Positions 1 to 10,994 of a stretch of DNA of 64,000 nt are shown here, one piece after another. This stretch comes from Sialis fuliginosa. Its lineage: Eukaryota; Arthropoda; Insecta; Megaloptera; Sialidae. Under the pieces are notes generated by a model that was not told the DNA's origin, made no database searches, and was given only the letters and a program-made list of their open reading frames with translations. The stretch spans positions 38,192,001-38,256,000 of the forward strand of contig OY540810.1 of assembly GCA_961205875.1 (NCBI GenBank), written 5' to 3'. Position 1 is the stretch's first letter. The number at the start of each line of letters is the position of its first letter. The position numbers and the translations under genes are program-made.

Positions 1-69
1 TTTGCCGCCCTTCAATTTTTGCCGCCCTAGGCAGCTGCCTACTCTGCCTGCATGGTAAATCCGGGCCTG
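1..69 (-). mobile_element. hAT-like MITE, terminal fragment
   Basis: Cut by the window edge. It ends in TAAATCCGGGCCTG, the terminal inverted repeat of the element at 18719-19103, with the same GGCAGCTGCCT and GCCGCCC stretches just inside. Confidence 0.75.
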
Positions 70-609
70 CATATTATTGTATTATTTTGGACGATATATT
101 GATAGCACAAGAACAAAAAAAATGAAGAATACAACTTTTGTTAAAGCTTAAAACCTGAAACCGATTCTGACTTACTTTATGAAACAATTTCCAAATCCCA
201 CAACTTTTCCTTCGGGTCATCAGAATATGAATAAGGTGTGCAGAAATCTGAAAACGCAAAATAAACTTTAAATAACATTTTTAAGTTACCTTCCTATTCC
301 TCCATCCCTTCTGTAGCACAATCTCTAGAACGCACATATACGAAGTTTATAATATGTTTTATCTGAATGTTCGCCTGAGTACACTTTGTATTTGTTACTT
401 ATATTTAGCTTGTTCGTGGTTTCAATGTAATATGTATTGTATGTAATTGAAAGCGAAGTCGCTGCTAGAGATGAAGTACTCGTGAGTAGAAATCAATAAA
501 AAGTAATAAGTAAATGATTAAAGGTACATGCAGTAGCGGATTAGTTAAATTTGGAGGGCTTAGGCGCAAACTGCTTTCGGCACTGATCTGGTATTATTTA
601 ACATACAAC
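70..609. other. Intergenic, nothing recognised
   Basis: AT-rich, stop-riddled sequence in all frames with no recognisable gene, RNA or delimited repeat. Confidence 0.5.
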
Positions 610-997
610 CAGCATTTCTTAACCTTTTAGTATTTGCGACCCAATTTTCAATCACAATTCTCATCACCTCTCCCCCCCCCCTCTCATACAATAATTTTCA
701 CTGAAATGAATATCTAATATTAAACCTTCTTTCGAAAAACTTTGCTCTGCAAGACAGGCTCCCCAAAGATGTTACTAATAACTATTAATCTTGTTTTAAA
801 TTTAATATTGATAAGTTAATTATTAAATACATTGTGCAGTACTGATACAATCCTATTTATCAGTGTAGATGTATACGTATATTTTATATTTTATTATGTC
901 AGAATGTATTTTATTGCTTTTTTTTCAGTAAATAAAATAATTTTTTTAATAATATTTTTTCTCGATATGCGCGCGTCCCACAGGATGAGAATCGCTG
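610..997 (+). mobile_element. hAT-like MITE (CAG..TTCTCAACC family)
   Basis: Begins CAGCATTTCTTAACCTTTTA and ends GGATGAGAATCGCTG, an imperfect terminal inverted repeat shared with the element at 5520-6987 and similar from memory to SPIN-type hAT elements. The interior matches the 5.5 kb copy over several hundred bases, including GCAGTACTGATACAATCCT and the TATGTCAGAATGTATTTTAT stretch, and is uninterrupted here, so it serves as the empty-site reference for the nested insertion at 6055. No clean 8-bp duplication flanks it. Confidence 0.65.
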
Positions 998-1199
998 ATT
1001 TAACTGGATAATGGATGCCTATGGAATTACTACTAAACCGGATGATTAATTTTCATACTGCTTGTAACAGTCTCTTTCTCCTTTGCGCATGCGCCAGACA
1101 GATTTTTAAAAATTGATTATTATAATATATACCTAATACTTTTCAGTGTTTTTTTTAAGTCGATTTTATTTACTTATTTAAGTTTCTTTATTATCTATA

Positions 1200-1825
1200 A
1201 TAATCTATATACATACTCTGATTGACTTATTGACTGACTGACTGATTCATCATCGCCGAGCCGAAACCCCTGAACTTCCTTTTATGACATAACCCTTAGT
1301 GTCTTCAATAAAAATAAAAATTTCGACATTCAACAGTGGGTGGGTTTCTACAGTTTTTAACTAATTGTAAGTTCCGAGATATTTACGATTTTGTATAGGT
1401 ATTGAATAAACATAAATAATTATTTAATATTACATCCTCTGTCACATATGGAGGGTTGTATACAATTTCATTTGATCCGGCGGGAAAAATACTTCAGGGG
1501 AGGGGATTCTAGGGGGAAAAACAACTCCCTATCTTGCATATATAGGAGCCGAGATATTTACGATTTTGTATAATAAATAAAAGTTAAACAAAAAAAAATT
1601 ATATTTCACCCCCTGTTACTAGAGGGTTGTAATCAATTCTATACGATCCGGCGGGAAAAAGGAGGTTTATGGGGGAAAACAACCCCCTATCTTAAATAGG
1701 AGCCGAGATATTTACGATTTTGTAGAATCAATAAAAACAAAAGAAAAATTAAATATTTCACGTATGGAGGGTTGTAATTAGTTTCGATATCCACGTGAGC
1801 GAAGCTGCGAGTATCAGCTAGTCAT
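1200..1825 (+). repeat. Non-LTR-like tail with internal tandem repeats
   Basis: Starts with a TCTATAATAATCTATATAC stretch and (TGAC)n motifs and ends ACGTGAGCGAAGCTGCGAG. The motif CCGAGATATTTACGATTTTG recurs at about 1373, 1551 and 1692 with GGAGGGTTGTA/AGAGGGTTGTA and ATCCGGCGGGAAAAA between, so it contains about 2.5 imperfect units of 145-180 bp. The CGTGAGCGAAGC(C/T)GCG end also occurs at 34243 and, inverted, at 35763. No reading frame survives. Confidence 0.6.
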
Positions 1826-2031
1826 TAATAAAGTACTCAAGTTTAAATATATTTTTAAGAGTATAGTCAAAATAACATCACACATGTATATCTGGTTGCA
1901 ATATATTCTTACCATTTTTTCAAATAAGTAAAAGTTGTATCGGATTACCGTAAGATGGCGCCACATTCGATTATATTAACTATACAAAACATTGTTAGAT
2001 AACACTACAAAATATAGAATACTATCCAGGG

Positions 2032-2100
2032 GCGTAGCTACCGATATAGTAGGTGTATCACTGATACAGGGCTCCCGAATTAGAGGGGCCCAACATGCAT
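2032..2100 (+). mobile_element. hAT-like MITE end fragment
   Basis: CAGGGGCGTAGCTACCG followed by GGGCTCCCGAATTAGAGGGG resembles the left end of CAG..GCGTAG hAT MITEs. No matching right end was found, so it is a truncated copy. Confidence 0.4.
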
Positions 2101-2347
2101 AAGCAAAAAAGCGTAAAACAAATATAAAAAGTATTTACCACTTGCAATTTTATCGGTATAGGTATCATACACTGTCACTTTTTTTTAATCTGCTGCTTAT
2201 TCAAAATAACAAAATTGTGAAAAATTGTTAATAAGAAATCTATTTTTACAAGTTTAACAATACTATATATATTTTTTTTGTGTAACGGTTTAATTCGATA
2301 ATAAAAAAACATCTGCGAAGTAAATGCACAAAGGTAGTTAATTATTT

Positions 2348-2807
2348 GTTATTCCGGTTTTACTGTAACCGATGTAGTAAAACCGAGTTTAAAAATGTGT
2401 GTAGATAGCGCATTACACCCGACATAACCAATCAGGTTTAGTTATGCTGTTCTTATTGACCTACAGGCATAGCATAACTAAACCGGAATAGAGACGGAAT
2501 AAAGATGCGTGTAAACTGCATGGATCTAGTTTTATTTATTTCGCTAACCCCAAAAAATATATAGGAATTTCATCGTAATGCACTTCGCATTAACTTTTGA
2601 AAAAGTATCGTTAGTTAAAATACCTGTAAACAATAAAAAAGCGTGATTCGTGGAGACGAAGTATTTTTGGGATTTCTTGTTGGTACAAACTTATAGCGTA
2701 CTTTAAATCGGAATTATAATTCCAGCTGACGTTACTTATTCTCGTATGTGTAAACAGCATCGCTTATAACGGTTTAACTACATCGGTTACAGTAAAACCG
2801 GAATAAC
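2348..2807. mobile_element. MITE with GTTATTCCGGTTTTACTGTA termini
   Basis: The left terminus GTTATTCCGGTTTTACTGTA continues with ACCGATGTAGT and is mirrored at the right end in inverse complement. The 460-bp element has a second internal inverted repeat around 2437-2495 (GGTTTAGTTATGC / GCATAACTAAACC). It sits inside a fragment of the CATCTGCCAAGTAAATGCAC foldback family (2305-2347), so it is the younger insertion. Superfamily unknown. Confidence 0.8.
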
Positions 2808-2831
2808 AGCGCTGTGTAAACGTAATCATTG

Positions 2832-3360
2832 GGAGCGTTCACGTCTGACCAATAAACGGAACAACAAGCTTTGATTGATTGATTCATAGAATTTCTGGTG
2901 AAAAGTACCAGAAATTAAAAGAATGTCATTTTTTAAGCGTGTAAGGAAGTGAGAAAGAAGTAACCAGAAAGAGATAGAAACTAGTGACCAGGTTAACCAA
3001 AGAACTTTTATGTTCTTGTATTGAGCGTTTCTGCTAGAACACTAGTTTCTATCTCTTTCTGGTTTCTTCTTTCTCACTTCCTTGCATGCTTAAAAAAGAG
3101 CATGTTTTAAATTTCTGGTACATTCCACCAGAAATTCCATGAATCAACCAATCAAAACTCGTTGAAAGAACTTTTATGTTCTTGTATTGAGCGTTTCTGC
3201 TAGAACACTAGTTTCTATCTCTTTTTGGTTTCTTCTTTCTCACTTCCTTGCATGCTTAAAAAAGAGCATGTTTTAAATTTCTGGTACATTCCACCAGAAA
3301 TTCCATGAATCAACCAATCAAAACTCGTTGTTCCGTTTTTTAGTCAGACGTGAACGCTCC
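2832..3360. mobile_element. Foldback MITE with internal 163-bp duplication
   Basis: Terminal inverted repeat GGAGCGTTCACGTCTGACC at 2832 with its complement ending at 3360. Arms contain GAAATTTCTGGT-type and GAAACTAGT...GAGATAGAAAC sequences in both orientations. The segment 3003-3165 is followed directly by a nearly identical copy at 3166-3340, beginning AAAGAACTTTTATGTTCTTG in each. A shorter relative without the duplication is at 25146-25451. Confidence 0.85.
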
Positions 3361-3672
3361 TATTGATTCCCTTGCGTTCTGTAGTTAAATTATTATCCAC
3401 CCTGTATATTTTCTTCAAACGTAAAGAGCACTTTGTGCGGTTTTCGACCTGATCAAACTATTCTTGAACATATACGTGTAGTGCATTTTCATACAAAGCA
3501 TTTACATCGAGGAATGCCGGAGTTTTTCAATTAACGTAGAACGGGCAGTACACTTGATTGCGCAAGAGTGGATTTTTTCCCCAGAAATATCCAATTAACT
3601 CCAGTCTACACATAAACTATACACGTGCTATCTTATTATAGTGAAAATAGCTGTCGATCAGAAGCGTAGAAT

Positions 3673-4398
3673 CAGAGCCGGCCTTAGCAAGTCTGGCGCC
3701 CTGGGTGAGATTTTTTTTTCCGCCCTCCAAAAAAAATATTAAAAAATCACCGAAAATGTCAATTAAAATTGATAAATTAACAAATAAGTTGAATAGTTAA
3801 TATCTCAGTTTGGCGCAATCCTACAGACTCCAACTTTTTTTTAAAATATACATAGCTTACATCATTAACTTTAAGACTATCAAATGCCCTAAGACCGCCG
3901 AGACCTCATTCCCCTATTATGAACAAATTAAAATTGATAAATTAACAAATAAGTTGAATAATTAATATCTCATCTTGGTGCGATCCTAGAGACTCCAACT
4001 TTTTTTTTAAATATAGCTTAGATCATTAACTTTAAGACTATCAAATGTCCTAAGATCGTCGAGACCTCCTTCCCCTATTATGAACAAATTAAAATTGATA
4101 AACTAACAAATAAGTTGATTACTCAATATCTCAGCTAATACCTTATTAAAGGTTTTCTGGGTTGCTGAATAAGGATTTGTTAGTTAGCAACTATCAAATA
4201 ATCGATTTTTTTTGTGTTTTTTTTTTACAAATTAACATTGTTTATATTTAGCTATATTTTTTGCTTAATCGGGTTTAACAGATCGACAAAAAATTTAAAG
4301 ATTACTCGAAAATTACTTATCCTCCATTTTGCGCCGCCCCACCTGACCCGGCGCCCTGGACGGTCGCCCTGGTTCGTCCCCCACTAAAGCCGGTACTG
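3673..4398. mobile_element. hAT MITE with 8-bp TSD CGTAGAAT
   Basis: Termini CAGAGCCGGCCTTAG and CTAAAGCCGGTACTG are inverted repeats, flanked by a perfect 8-bp duplication CGTAGAAT (3665-3672 and 4399-4406), diagnostic of hAT insertion. The 726-bp body carries a tandem array of a roughly 170-bp unit (3758-4140). A shorter copy lies at 49234-49656. No transposase reading frame; the open frame across its right end (4313-4540) is chance. Confidence 0.92.
3758..4140 (+). repeat. Tandem repeat, unit about 170 bp, 2.2 copies
   Basis: AATTAAAATTGATAAATTAA recurs at about 3762, 3928 and 4089, each followed by AATAAGTTGAwTA and AATATCTCA, then GACTCCAAC and CATTAACTTTAAGACTATCA in the first two. The same unit without hAT ends occurs at 63000-63150. 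Confidence 0.85.
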
Positions 4399-4435
4399 CG
4401 TAGAATATCAAAAAGCTAAGCGTGTCATTGTTAAA

Positions 4436-4560
4436 TCCAGGGTTGGCCAACCTGTGGCCCACCGCGCTCTGAAACTGGATTTGATTTCCTGTTGTTTTCT
4501 TTAAAATAACATTTAAAATATTGTACGAAACAGTATACAACCCTTGAAACTCCGGGTGAA
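4436..4560 (+). mobile_element. Possible hAT-end fragment
   Basis: CCAGGGTTGGCCAACCTGTGG resembles the ends of CAGGGGTCGGCAACCTGTGG-type hAT elements; no complementary end is seen. Weak call from motif resemblance. Confidence 0.3.
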
Positions 4561-4646
4561 AACCTCAGACCTGGTCACGGTCACCCTTTACGGCACCTTA
4601 TAGGGGTATATTTTTTTCCAATTACTAATTTTAATTCATTTTACTA

Positions 4647-5193
4647 TAAGGTACTGGTACCAGTTATGACCGCTATAAGAATAAGGTTTACTGTTTTTGT
4701 GATTGACGGGCTTCTTTTTTGTAACTCTCATGAACTCATGTTAATAATAAAACAAGTAACTCTTTATTTAATCAATTTAATTATCAAAGTCCACAAATAT
4801 TGTTTTTTTTTTTAATTATAGCCTTTTATTTTGTTTATCTTTTTTCTCCATTAACGGATAAAGTAAAACCAGTAATGGGTACGCAGTGATGGATACTTGC
4901 TAATGATTACAAAATGATAAGTACTACGACACAAAAGATATAAAAGAAAGAATCGTCAAATTTGAAACAATGTAAAGCAGTTACTATGATAATATAATAA
5001 TTAATAAATTAGTCCACCATTTTGGCACCTATTGGCCGATTGTCATCAAATCATGCTGTAATACAGTTAAATATATATAGATTAATATTCAGAAATGATA
5101 GTAATCAAATATCAACAAATATTTATAATTCAGTACATTTAATTAAATAATAGCCATTACTGAGGTCATATTCAAGACTGGTGCCAGCTTATT
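4647..5193. mobile_element. MITE, TAAGGTACTGG family, copy 1
   Basis: Starts TAAGGTACTGGTACCAGTTA and ends near ACTGGTGCCAGCTTAT. About 547 bp, aligned along its length with copies at 32161-32684 and 53927-54445 (shared CTTCTTTTTTGTAA, AAACAAGTAACTCTTTATTT, ACACAAAAGATATAAAAGAA). The terminal inverted repeat is about 15 bp. No transposase; superfamily not determined. Confidence 0.85.
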
Positions 5194-5519
5194 ATGTTCT
5201 TGTTACATCATAGTCTAATTGTAAGATATTTATTCGAAAAAAAAGGTAAATTTGTTTGTTTTACATTTCAATCTATGACGTTAATAATTTATTTATGTAT
5301 GCAGTGATTGATTTTTCCCGTCTCCAGGTTTGGGAGTTCTGACTGAAAGAATCTCTTTGTTATTTGGTTTTCATTCGATTTGTTTGAATTGAAAGTAAAC
5401 AAGCAAGTAGAAGAAAGCAAAGATATTTGAAGGGTTGAAAGCCAGGGACCATAGGTTATGTATTTTAAGAAAAATTTTCAACTGCAAATACACCTTTTTT
5501 TTGTCTTTTTACTCTACAC

Positions 5520-6987
5520 CAGTGTTTCTCAACCTTTTAATATTCGCGACTCAATTTTCAATCACAATTCTCATCACCCCCCTCCCCCCCTATACAATAA
5601 TTTGATTAAACCTTCTTTCGAAGTACCGTTATTTTCAACAACATGTAACTCTTCTCTGTGCTCTGATGAAAGCTCAAATCCTGTATGTGCAGTAAATGAA
5701 AAAAGAAAAAGAAATTAAAAAAAAAAATCTGTAAATACGACGAACTTGCTTGCGAGTATAGAGAAGAAGATATGTAATAATGTAAGTATGTATACAGTAA
5801 GGCAGCGTTTCTCAAGTATTTGCGACACAATTTTCAAATACAATTCTTATCCCCTCCACATACAATAATTTTATTAAACCTTCTTTCGAAAAACTTTGCT
5901 CTGCAAAGTAGGCCCAAGGGAGTCACTAATAATTATTAATGTTGTTTTTAATATAATATTTTAAGTTAATTATTAAATACATTGTGCAGTACTGATACAA
6001 TCCTGTTTATAAGTGTAAGTATTATATCAGTGTAAATGTAAACGTGTATTTTTATTACTTCCATGTTCTGAAAGAAATGGAAGTATTGTAATACCATCGA
6101 AAAATCGTGTCCGAGAAAATGACAAATTGTGATTGTACTAACTTCGAAACTCAAAGAAAAGTTAATTTCCGCATGGCGGCTGTGCGTGTGTCTGTGTGTC
6201 CGTGTGTCTGTGTGTCTGTGTGTCTGTGCGGATGTAGAATTTTCTTTCGTTCACGATAACTACTGTAAAAATGCACCGATCTGAATTTTTTTTGGGGAAA
6301 ATGTTTGTCTCAGTGAGTACTCCAGACCTATTGATTTTGGTGCTAATTGGATTAGGGGTTTTGGAAATATTCGCAATTTTGTAACTTTTTTCATCTAAAA
6401 AGTGAATATTGAGAGTATTATCTCACTAATTTTGATAAGATTTGGTGCATTTGCAGTTCAATTGAATCTAATAGACATTTATTATTTGTACGTGCTTAAA
6501 CAGCCATTAAAAGGGTGAAAAACACACTTAAAATTTAAATTTTAAATACTAATATGTCATTAATTCATGTTTCCTTGGAAACAAATGCAACTAAATTCAA
6601 ATTGTCAAATTAGTTTTTCTACGAATGTGTTTTATGTTTTTGACATTAGAAAACTAATATTTATATACAAATGGCAAAAAGAGCTGTAACCGTTGTTAGT
6701 ATATATGTTTTTTTTTAATGTATTACGATATGTATATTCATAGTAGTAGGTTATATAAATAAAATATTTAAAAAAATGTATATTTAAAAATTATTTAAAA
6801 AGATAGAAAGAACATGGAAGTCATGTATGGTTCTCCATACCGATATTTTTTATTATGTCAGAATGTATTTTATTGCTTTTCTCCCAGTAAATTAAATAAA
6901 TTTTTTTATAATATTTTTATCATTTTTTCTCGATATGTTCTTGCCCCCCATTTAGTTTTATCACTCCCCACAGGTTGAGAATCACTA
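5520..6987 (+). mobile_element. hAT-like element with perfect TSD CTCTACAC, carrying a nested insertion
   Basis: Begins CAGTGTTTCTCAACCTTTTA and ends AGGTTGAGAATCACTA, flanked by identical CTCTACAC (5512-5519 and 6988-6995). The terminus resembles SPIN-type hAT elements known from many animals. Inside, a second left-end-like start (CAGCGTTTCTCAAG) at 5803 suggests partial internal duplication, and 6055-6845 is a separate nested element absent from the related copy at 610-997. No transposase frame remains. Confidence 0.88.
6055..6845. mobile_element. Nested MITE, GGAAGT family
   Basis: Inserted in the hAT element above. Left end TATTACTTCCATGTTCTGAA can fold on ATGGAAGTATTGTAATA; right end reads GAACATGGAAGT, giving an ACTTCCATGTTCT inverted repeat. 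A TG-rich tract at 6178-6235 follows the left end. The interior (GGAAACAAATGCAACTAAATT, GACATTAGAAAACTAATATT) is shared with 43782-44455 and 57633-58225. Confidence 0.7.
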
Positions 6988-7353
6988 CTCTACACTGTTT
7001 ATTTCTCTCTTACAAATTATAGTGATTTTTTTTGCTCTAAATTTGCACTTTTTATATTTTTCTTTCTTCTTACAATTTTTCAACTACACAAATTAGCTTT
7101 TACAACTGCAGAAACAAGCTACAACTACATACTAAAATAACCCTTGCCAGGGACGTTTCAATTACGTCTTTTTAGATAATAATTTTTTTCGTACTAAAGT
7201 GGCGAAACTTATTGGGTTCGTAAATTTTTGGTTAATATTATTATTTTTCAATTTCAAATAATTGTTAAATATGTAGATACCATATTCATCATATATGTAA
7301 TAATCCTATAATAATATGTATAATAGTAGTGACGTTAAATACAAATAAAAAAT

Positions 7354-7563
7354 AACTTGTTTGTCTAAACGTCAAAATGTATTCAAGAAAAGGTAATCGC
7401 AAGTTTTCGATTCACAGAATCATCGTCAGGCTATGTATATTATTGAAATAACGACAACGTTCTCACATTTAAATCTTTATTAATAGCCTGACGATGATTC
7501 TGTGAATCGAAAGCTTGCGATTACATTTTCTTGAATAATTTTTGACGTTTAGACAAACAAGTT
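7354..7563. mobile_element. Hairpin MITE, 210 bp
   Basis: Near-perfect inverted repeat: AACTTGTTTGTCTAAACGTC at 7354 mirrored by GACGTTTAGACAAACAAGTT ending at 7563, then TTCAAGAAAA, GTAATCGCAAG and TTCACAGAATCATCGTCAGG in both arms, leaving a loop of about 50 bp. It could form a long hairpin RNA if transcribed. Confidence 0.85.
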
Positions 7564-7589
7564 TGTTTTTATGTAATACTCATATATAA

Positions 7590-7870
7590 TATAGCAGCCG
7601 AGAGAGAAGTTCAGAGCCAACACTAGAGTGCAAACATTCGTTTCTCACTCGCACAGAAGCAGTCGCGCGTCCTTCTGCGCATGCTCGTGTTCACCATTCC
7701 ATGCCAAAACAAACTATACGAGCGTATTTTCCGATTAATAAGTTGAAAGGCAAATTGAAATCTAAAACTTGATTTCAAATTGTACCGCGCCGCAAATGCG
7801 CATTTCAGAGAAAAGCTGCTTATCTGCATCTCACTCTGACGTCTCCAATTCCTCTTACAGGCTTAAATGG
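7590..7870. other. GC-rich island of unknown nature
   Basis: Stands out from AT-rich surroundings: GAGAGAGAAGTTCAGAGCC, CACAGAAGCAGTCGCGCGTC, TCTGCGCATGCTCG, TACCGCGCCGCAAATGCGCA. The GCGCATGC cores recall NRF-1-type promoter sites, but no conserved exon lies beside it; it may equally be a TE fragment. Confidence 0.35.
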
Positions 7871-7894
7871 ACGGCTGGCTACATAGGAGTATTA

Positions 7895-8558
7895 TACAGG
7901 ATGATTCCGCACTGCCGTGCCAAACTTGAACGGTACATCGAGAAAAATATTTTAAGCAAAAAACATTTTATAAACATGTGTCCGGAAATTTGTCATGAGG
8001 AGGCTACAGCCCTCTAAAGATTTTACTAAAGATTTTTATTATCTTTTTGTCTTATTTTTTATCATAGAACAAGAATATAAAAATATTTTTTGTAATTTGA
8101 AGCATCCGTATTAAGTAAAATTCTGCATCCTTTCTTTTGCATCCATATTTCTCGTAAACGGTTAATCCTATGATAAATGAGCAAAGTATATTTTTGTGTA
8201 TTTTGTGCCATACAATCTTATTCAAATGTCTAATTCAGGAAAAAATTAAAGAACAAAAAAATACTACATAAAAATCGATGGGCCCACTGGCCCCATACAG
8301 CCCTGATCTAAATTATAATTGTTCAATACTGGAAATCGATAACACTTATTAATACTAAGCCCTGTATCAAATTTCATAACTTTAGCACAATGGGGTCTCC
8401 AGATATTAAATAAAAACTAATTTTGAATAAAATCTTTGGAGGGCTGTAGCCTCCTTACGAAAAATTTCCGGACACATGTTCATATAATGTTTTTTGCTTA
8501 AAATATGTCTCTTAATTTACTGTTCAAGTTTGGCACGACAGCACTGAATCACCCTGTA
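7895..8558. mobile_element. TA-flanked MITE (TACAGGGTGATTCAGTGCTG family)
   Basis: Ends TACAGGATGATTCCGCACTG and CAGCACTGAATCACCCTGTA form an inverted repeat that continues through CGTGCCAAACTTGAAC and, further in, GTGTCCGGAAATTT and GAGGCTACAGCCCTC, so the arms exceed 100 bp. TA borders suggest a Tc1/mariner-type element. A diverged inverted copy of the interior lies at 35360-35720. Confidence 0.85.
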
Positions 8559-9405
8559 TATATGATATTCATATTTGATCTTACAATAATTGTAATTTAA
8601 TTTTTCAATTTATACAGAAAATGTTGTAATTTATACAAAAATATCATTATGAGGTATTTACGCTTCAATTCATAATTTCCTCGCGTCTCAGCCGTTTGCT
8701 TTGACTTTCTTATGATAATAAATTTTTATAATGTTTAACGTTTTTATGAAAATCCAATATGTGGTTGGATATTTTATTACAATGTTACAGTAAGATAATG
8801 TGCAGTGGCGTAGCCAAGGGGGTGTTTGATTGTGTACAGTTTACACAACACTCATTTGAAAAGGGCAAAAATTAGAATTCAGAATGTAAATTTGAGTAGA
8901 CTTTTCATAATAAGTTACTAGCAAGATCAGAATTCTCGTAACTCTACCAATTATGACTTATATACTTTTTTCTACATTAACCCATTAACGCCCGCCGTAC
9001 ACACTTGTGTACACCTCATTTTATAATTCGTGTTGCTTTCTATGGATATTATTTCACAAAATTTCCTTAAAAATCAGATGCTAGTAGTGCAAAAAACAAA
9101 ATCTGTTAACGTTATTAGTTTCATGAGTGTTTAAACGTGTTTTAATTATATATGCTAATATATTTTATCCAACTGAAGCATGTGATTTCGAATTTTGTTT
9201 AAATCATATAGAATCACTTAAATATACATATAATTTGATTTTTAAATATAATTTATCTAAAAAAATGATATCAGAAAAACAGTATCACACAAAATAGGCT
9301 TCATATCTGCCAAATTTACTCGCTCGAATGCACACCGTTATTTTTCTTCTAATAAATATAAAAAAAAGTTTTTGTTGCAATATTTAGTTAAATATATTGT
9401 ATGTG
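8559..9405. other. Intergenic with one hAT-end fragment
   Basis: No gene seen. CAGTGGCGTAGCCAAGGGGG at 8803 looks like a truncated hAT MITE end. The remainder is AT-rich and unremarkable. Confidence 0.45.
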
Positions 9406-10009
9406 TAGGGTCAACTGAGGTAAAAGTGAAACAAAATACAAATCTTTAATGTTTTTTGACAGTTAACGATACAAATTCATACTTTAATTTTTTCTACTAG
9501 ATGCGCTTATGAATAACCATTTTAAATACTTACATCATTTAAACTGTACGATACAACACGGACATTAAAAATGAAAAAAGTGTGTTTCATTTTTAACTTA
9601 TAATTTGGGAAAAAGTGAAACAGGCCTCTAATGGATAATATTTCCCGAAAAATTAAAAGAAAAGCTACAAAGGCAACTTTGATTTATCTTCTTTGTGGTA
9701 TATCAATGTGAAATTGTAACTTTAATTAATATTAATATAATAAATAATATTTATTTAATTAATACAGAAAGTTATGTGCTAAGAATTAAAATTTAATTCA
9801 CACGTTTTGACATCGACTAACAGGGATGACAATGGAAGGGTGACGCATCACTTATTAGGCAATTCATATTTTCAGGTCGCTATAACAAACCTTTAATGAT
9901 GATGTCAGTTTTTATAATTTTCCTATAAACAAATTAGTTTTTTAGTTGCAAGCTTGTTTCACTTTTACTCAATTTTTTTGGTGTTTCATATTTACTACGC
10001 TCAACCCTA
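9406..10009. mobile_element. MITE with TAGGGT termini
   Basis: Left end TAGGGTCAACTGAGGTAAAA followed by GTGAAACA is mirrored on the right by TGTTTCACTTTTACTCAA, GTTTCATATTTACTACG and CTCAACCCTA. About 604 bp; internal AAAAGTGAAACA occurs repeatedly. No coding capacity. Confidence 0.7.
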
Positions 10010-10107
10010 TTTAATTTCATTTAAAAAAATCTTCTGCATGTTTTAGTTTTCTTTTGGGCGTTAATGAGTTAAAAATAATGCCTAAAACATGATGATATAA
10101 TGAATTT

Positions 10108-10685
10108 CAGGGGTCGAAACAAGTTCAGTGTTCAAAAATACTGATTTTACTGACACATAAATCTAAAAATACTGACTTTTACTGACTATCTGAACCGAGT
10201 TATGTATTAAAAAATATTTTTAAAATTATTGGCCTCCGCCATTCCCATAGCCAACCCTTTCCCTCTTTGTATTATATTATGTTCATAACAAAAGTAACAA
10301 ACATTACAGTTAATTTTTGTTCGTTTTTCTCACTGAACTTGGCATAGCCAGTGCTAGAGTGAGATTATGTTGTTTATATGTTCACGTATACATACGTTAC
10401 AATTATGCCATAAAATATCTTCTAAAAGTTGATAATAAACAATACAAATAAGTAAACAAAATAGAACATAATAATTATAATTTGAATATATTTTTCACGG
10501 TAATTGTGTCGTTTTGAAGTCAAATAGTAAGTTTTTGCACGATAAATAAGGCTCCGATTTGAAAACTTTGAGTGCCAAACCCAAAAAACTGACAAAACTG
10601 ACCATTTTTCCAAAAAACTGACTTTAACTGACCGGGTTACAAAAAACTGACTTTTACTGATTTTACTGACTAGTTTTGACCCCTG
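10108..10685. mobile_element. hAT-like MITE (CAGGGGTCGAAAC)
   Basis: Ends CAGGGGTCGAAACAAGT and ACTAGTTTTGACCCCTG are inverted repeats. Inside each end the trimer-like words ACTGAC/ACTGATTTT repeat many times (10120-10200 and 10560-10670). GAATTT occurs on both sides but not as a clean 8-bp duplication. Confidence 0.75.
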
Positions 10686-10931
10686 GAATTTACACCAGAA
10701 CGCACAAGAAGCTTCATTTTACAAAAGCCCAGACTATATAGAGTCTATATTGTAGATGACAATCTCGACAGATACGTACGTCATTGACCTCAGGTAACAC
10801 TGTTGTTCAAGTAGGGGGGTATGGAGTGCGCACTTGATACCGGAGAAACTCTTAGCGGCTTTGGTCGATGGACCGATATCTAACACCATCGTTTGTTGTT
10901 TTATTCATATTAACGAAAATATCCAACAGCA

Positions 10932-10994
10932 ATGTCAATCGAGATGTTGACTGGAAATAATTCCAGTGAGGAGGAAATTGTGTGGAAGGAAGAC
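10932..10994 (+). CDS. Possible orphan first coding exon
   Basis: An ATG opens 21 codons (starting MSIEMLTGNNSS and continuing with a Glu run, ending VWKED) and reaches a GTAAAA donor-like site in phase 0. The upstream 150 bp (from about 10790) is less AT-rich than its surroundings, as a 5' UTR might be. A transposon repeat begins immediately after the donor. I do not recognise the peptide and see no matching second exon; it may be a captured or dead gene fragment, or chance. Confidence 0.22.

Noticed and set aside
3758..4140. Tandem 170-bp units as centromeric satellite
   Set aside because: Only 2.2 copies and enclosed by hAT termini with a target duplication.
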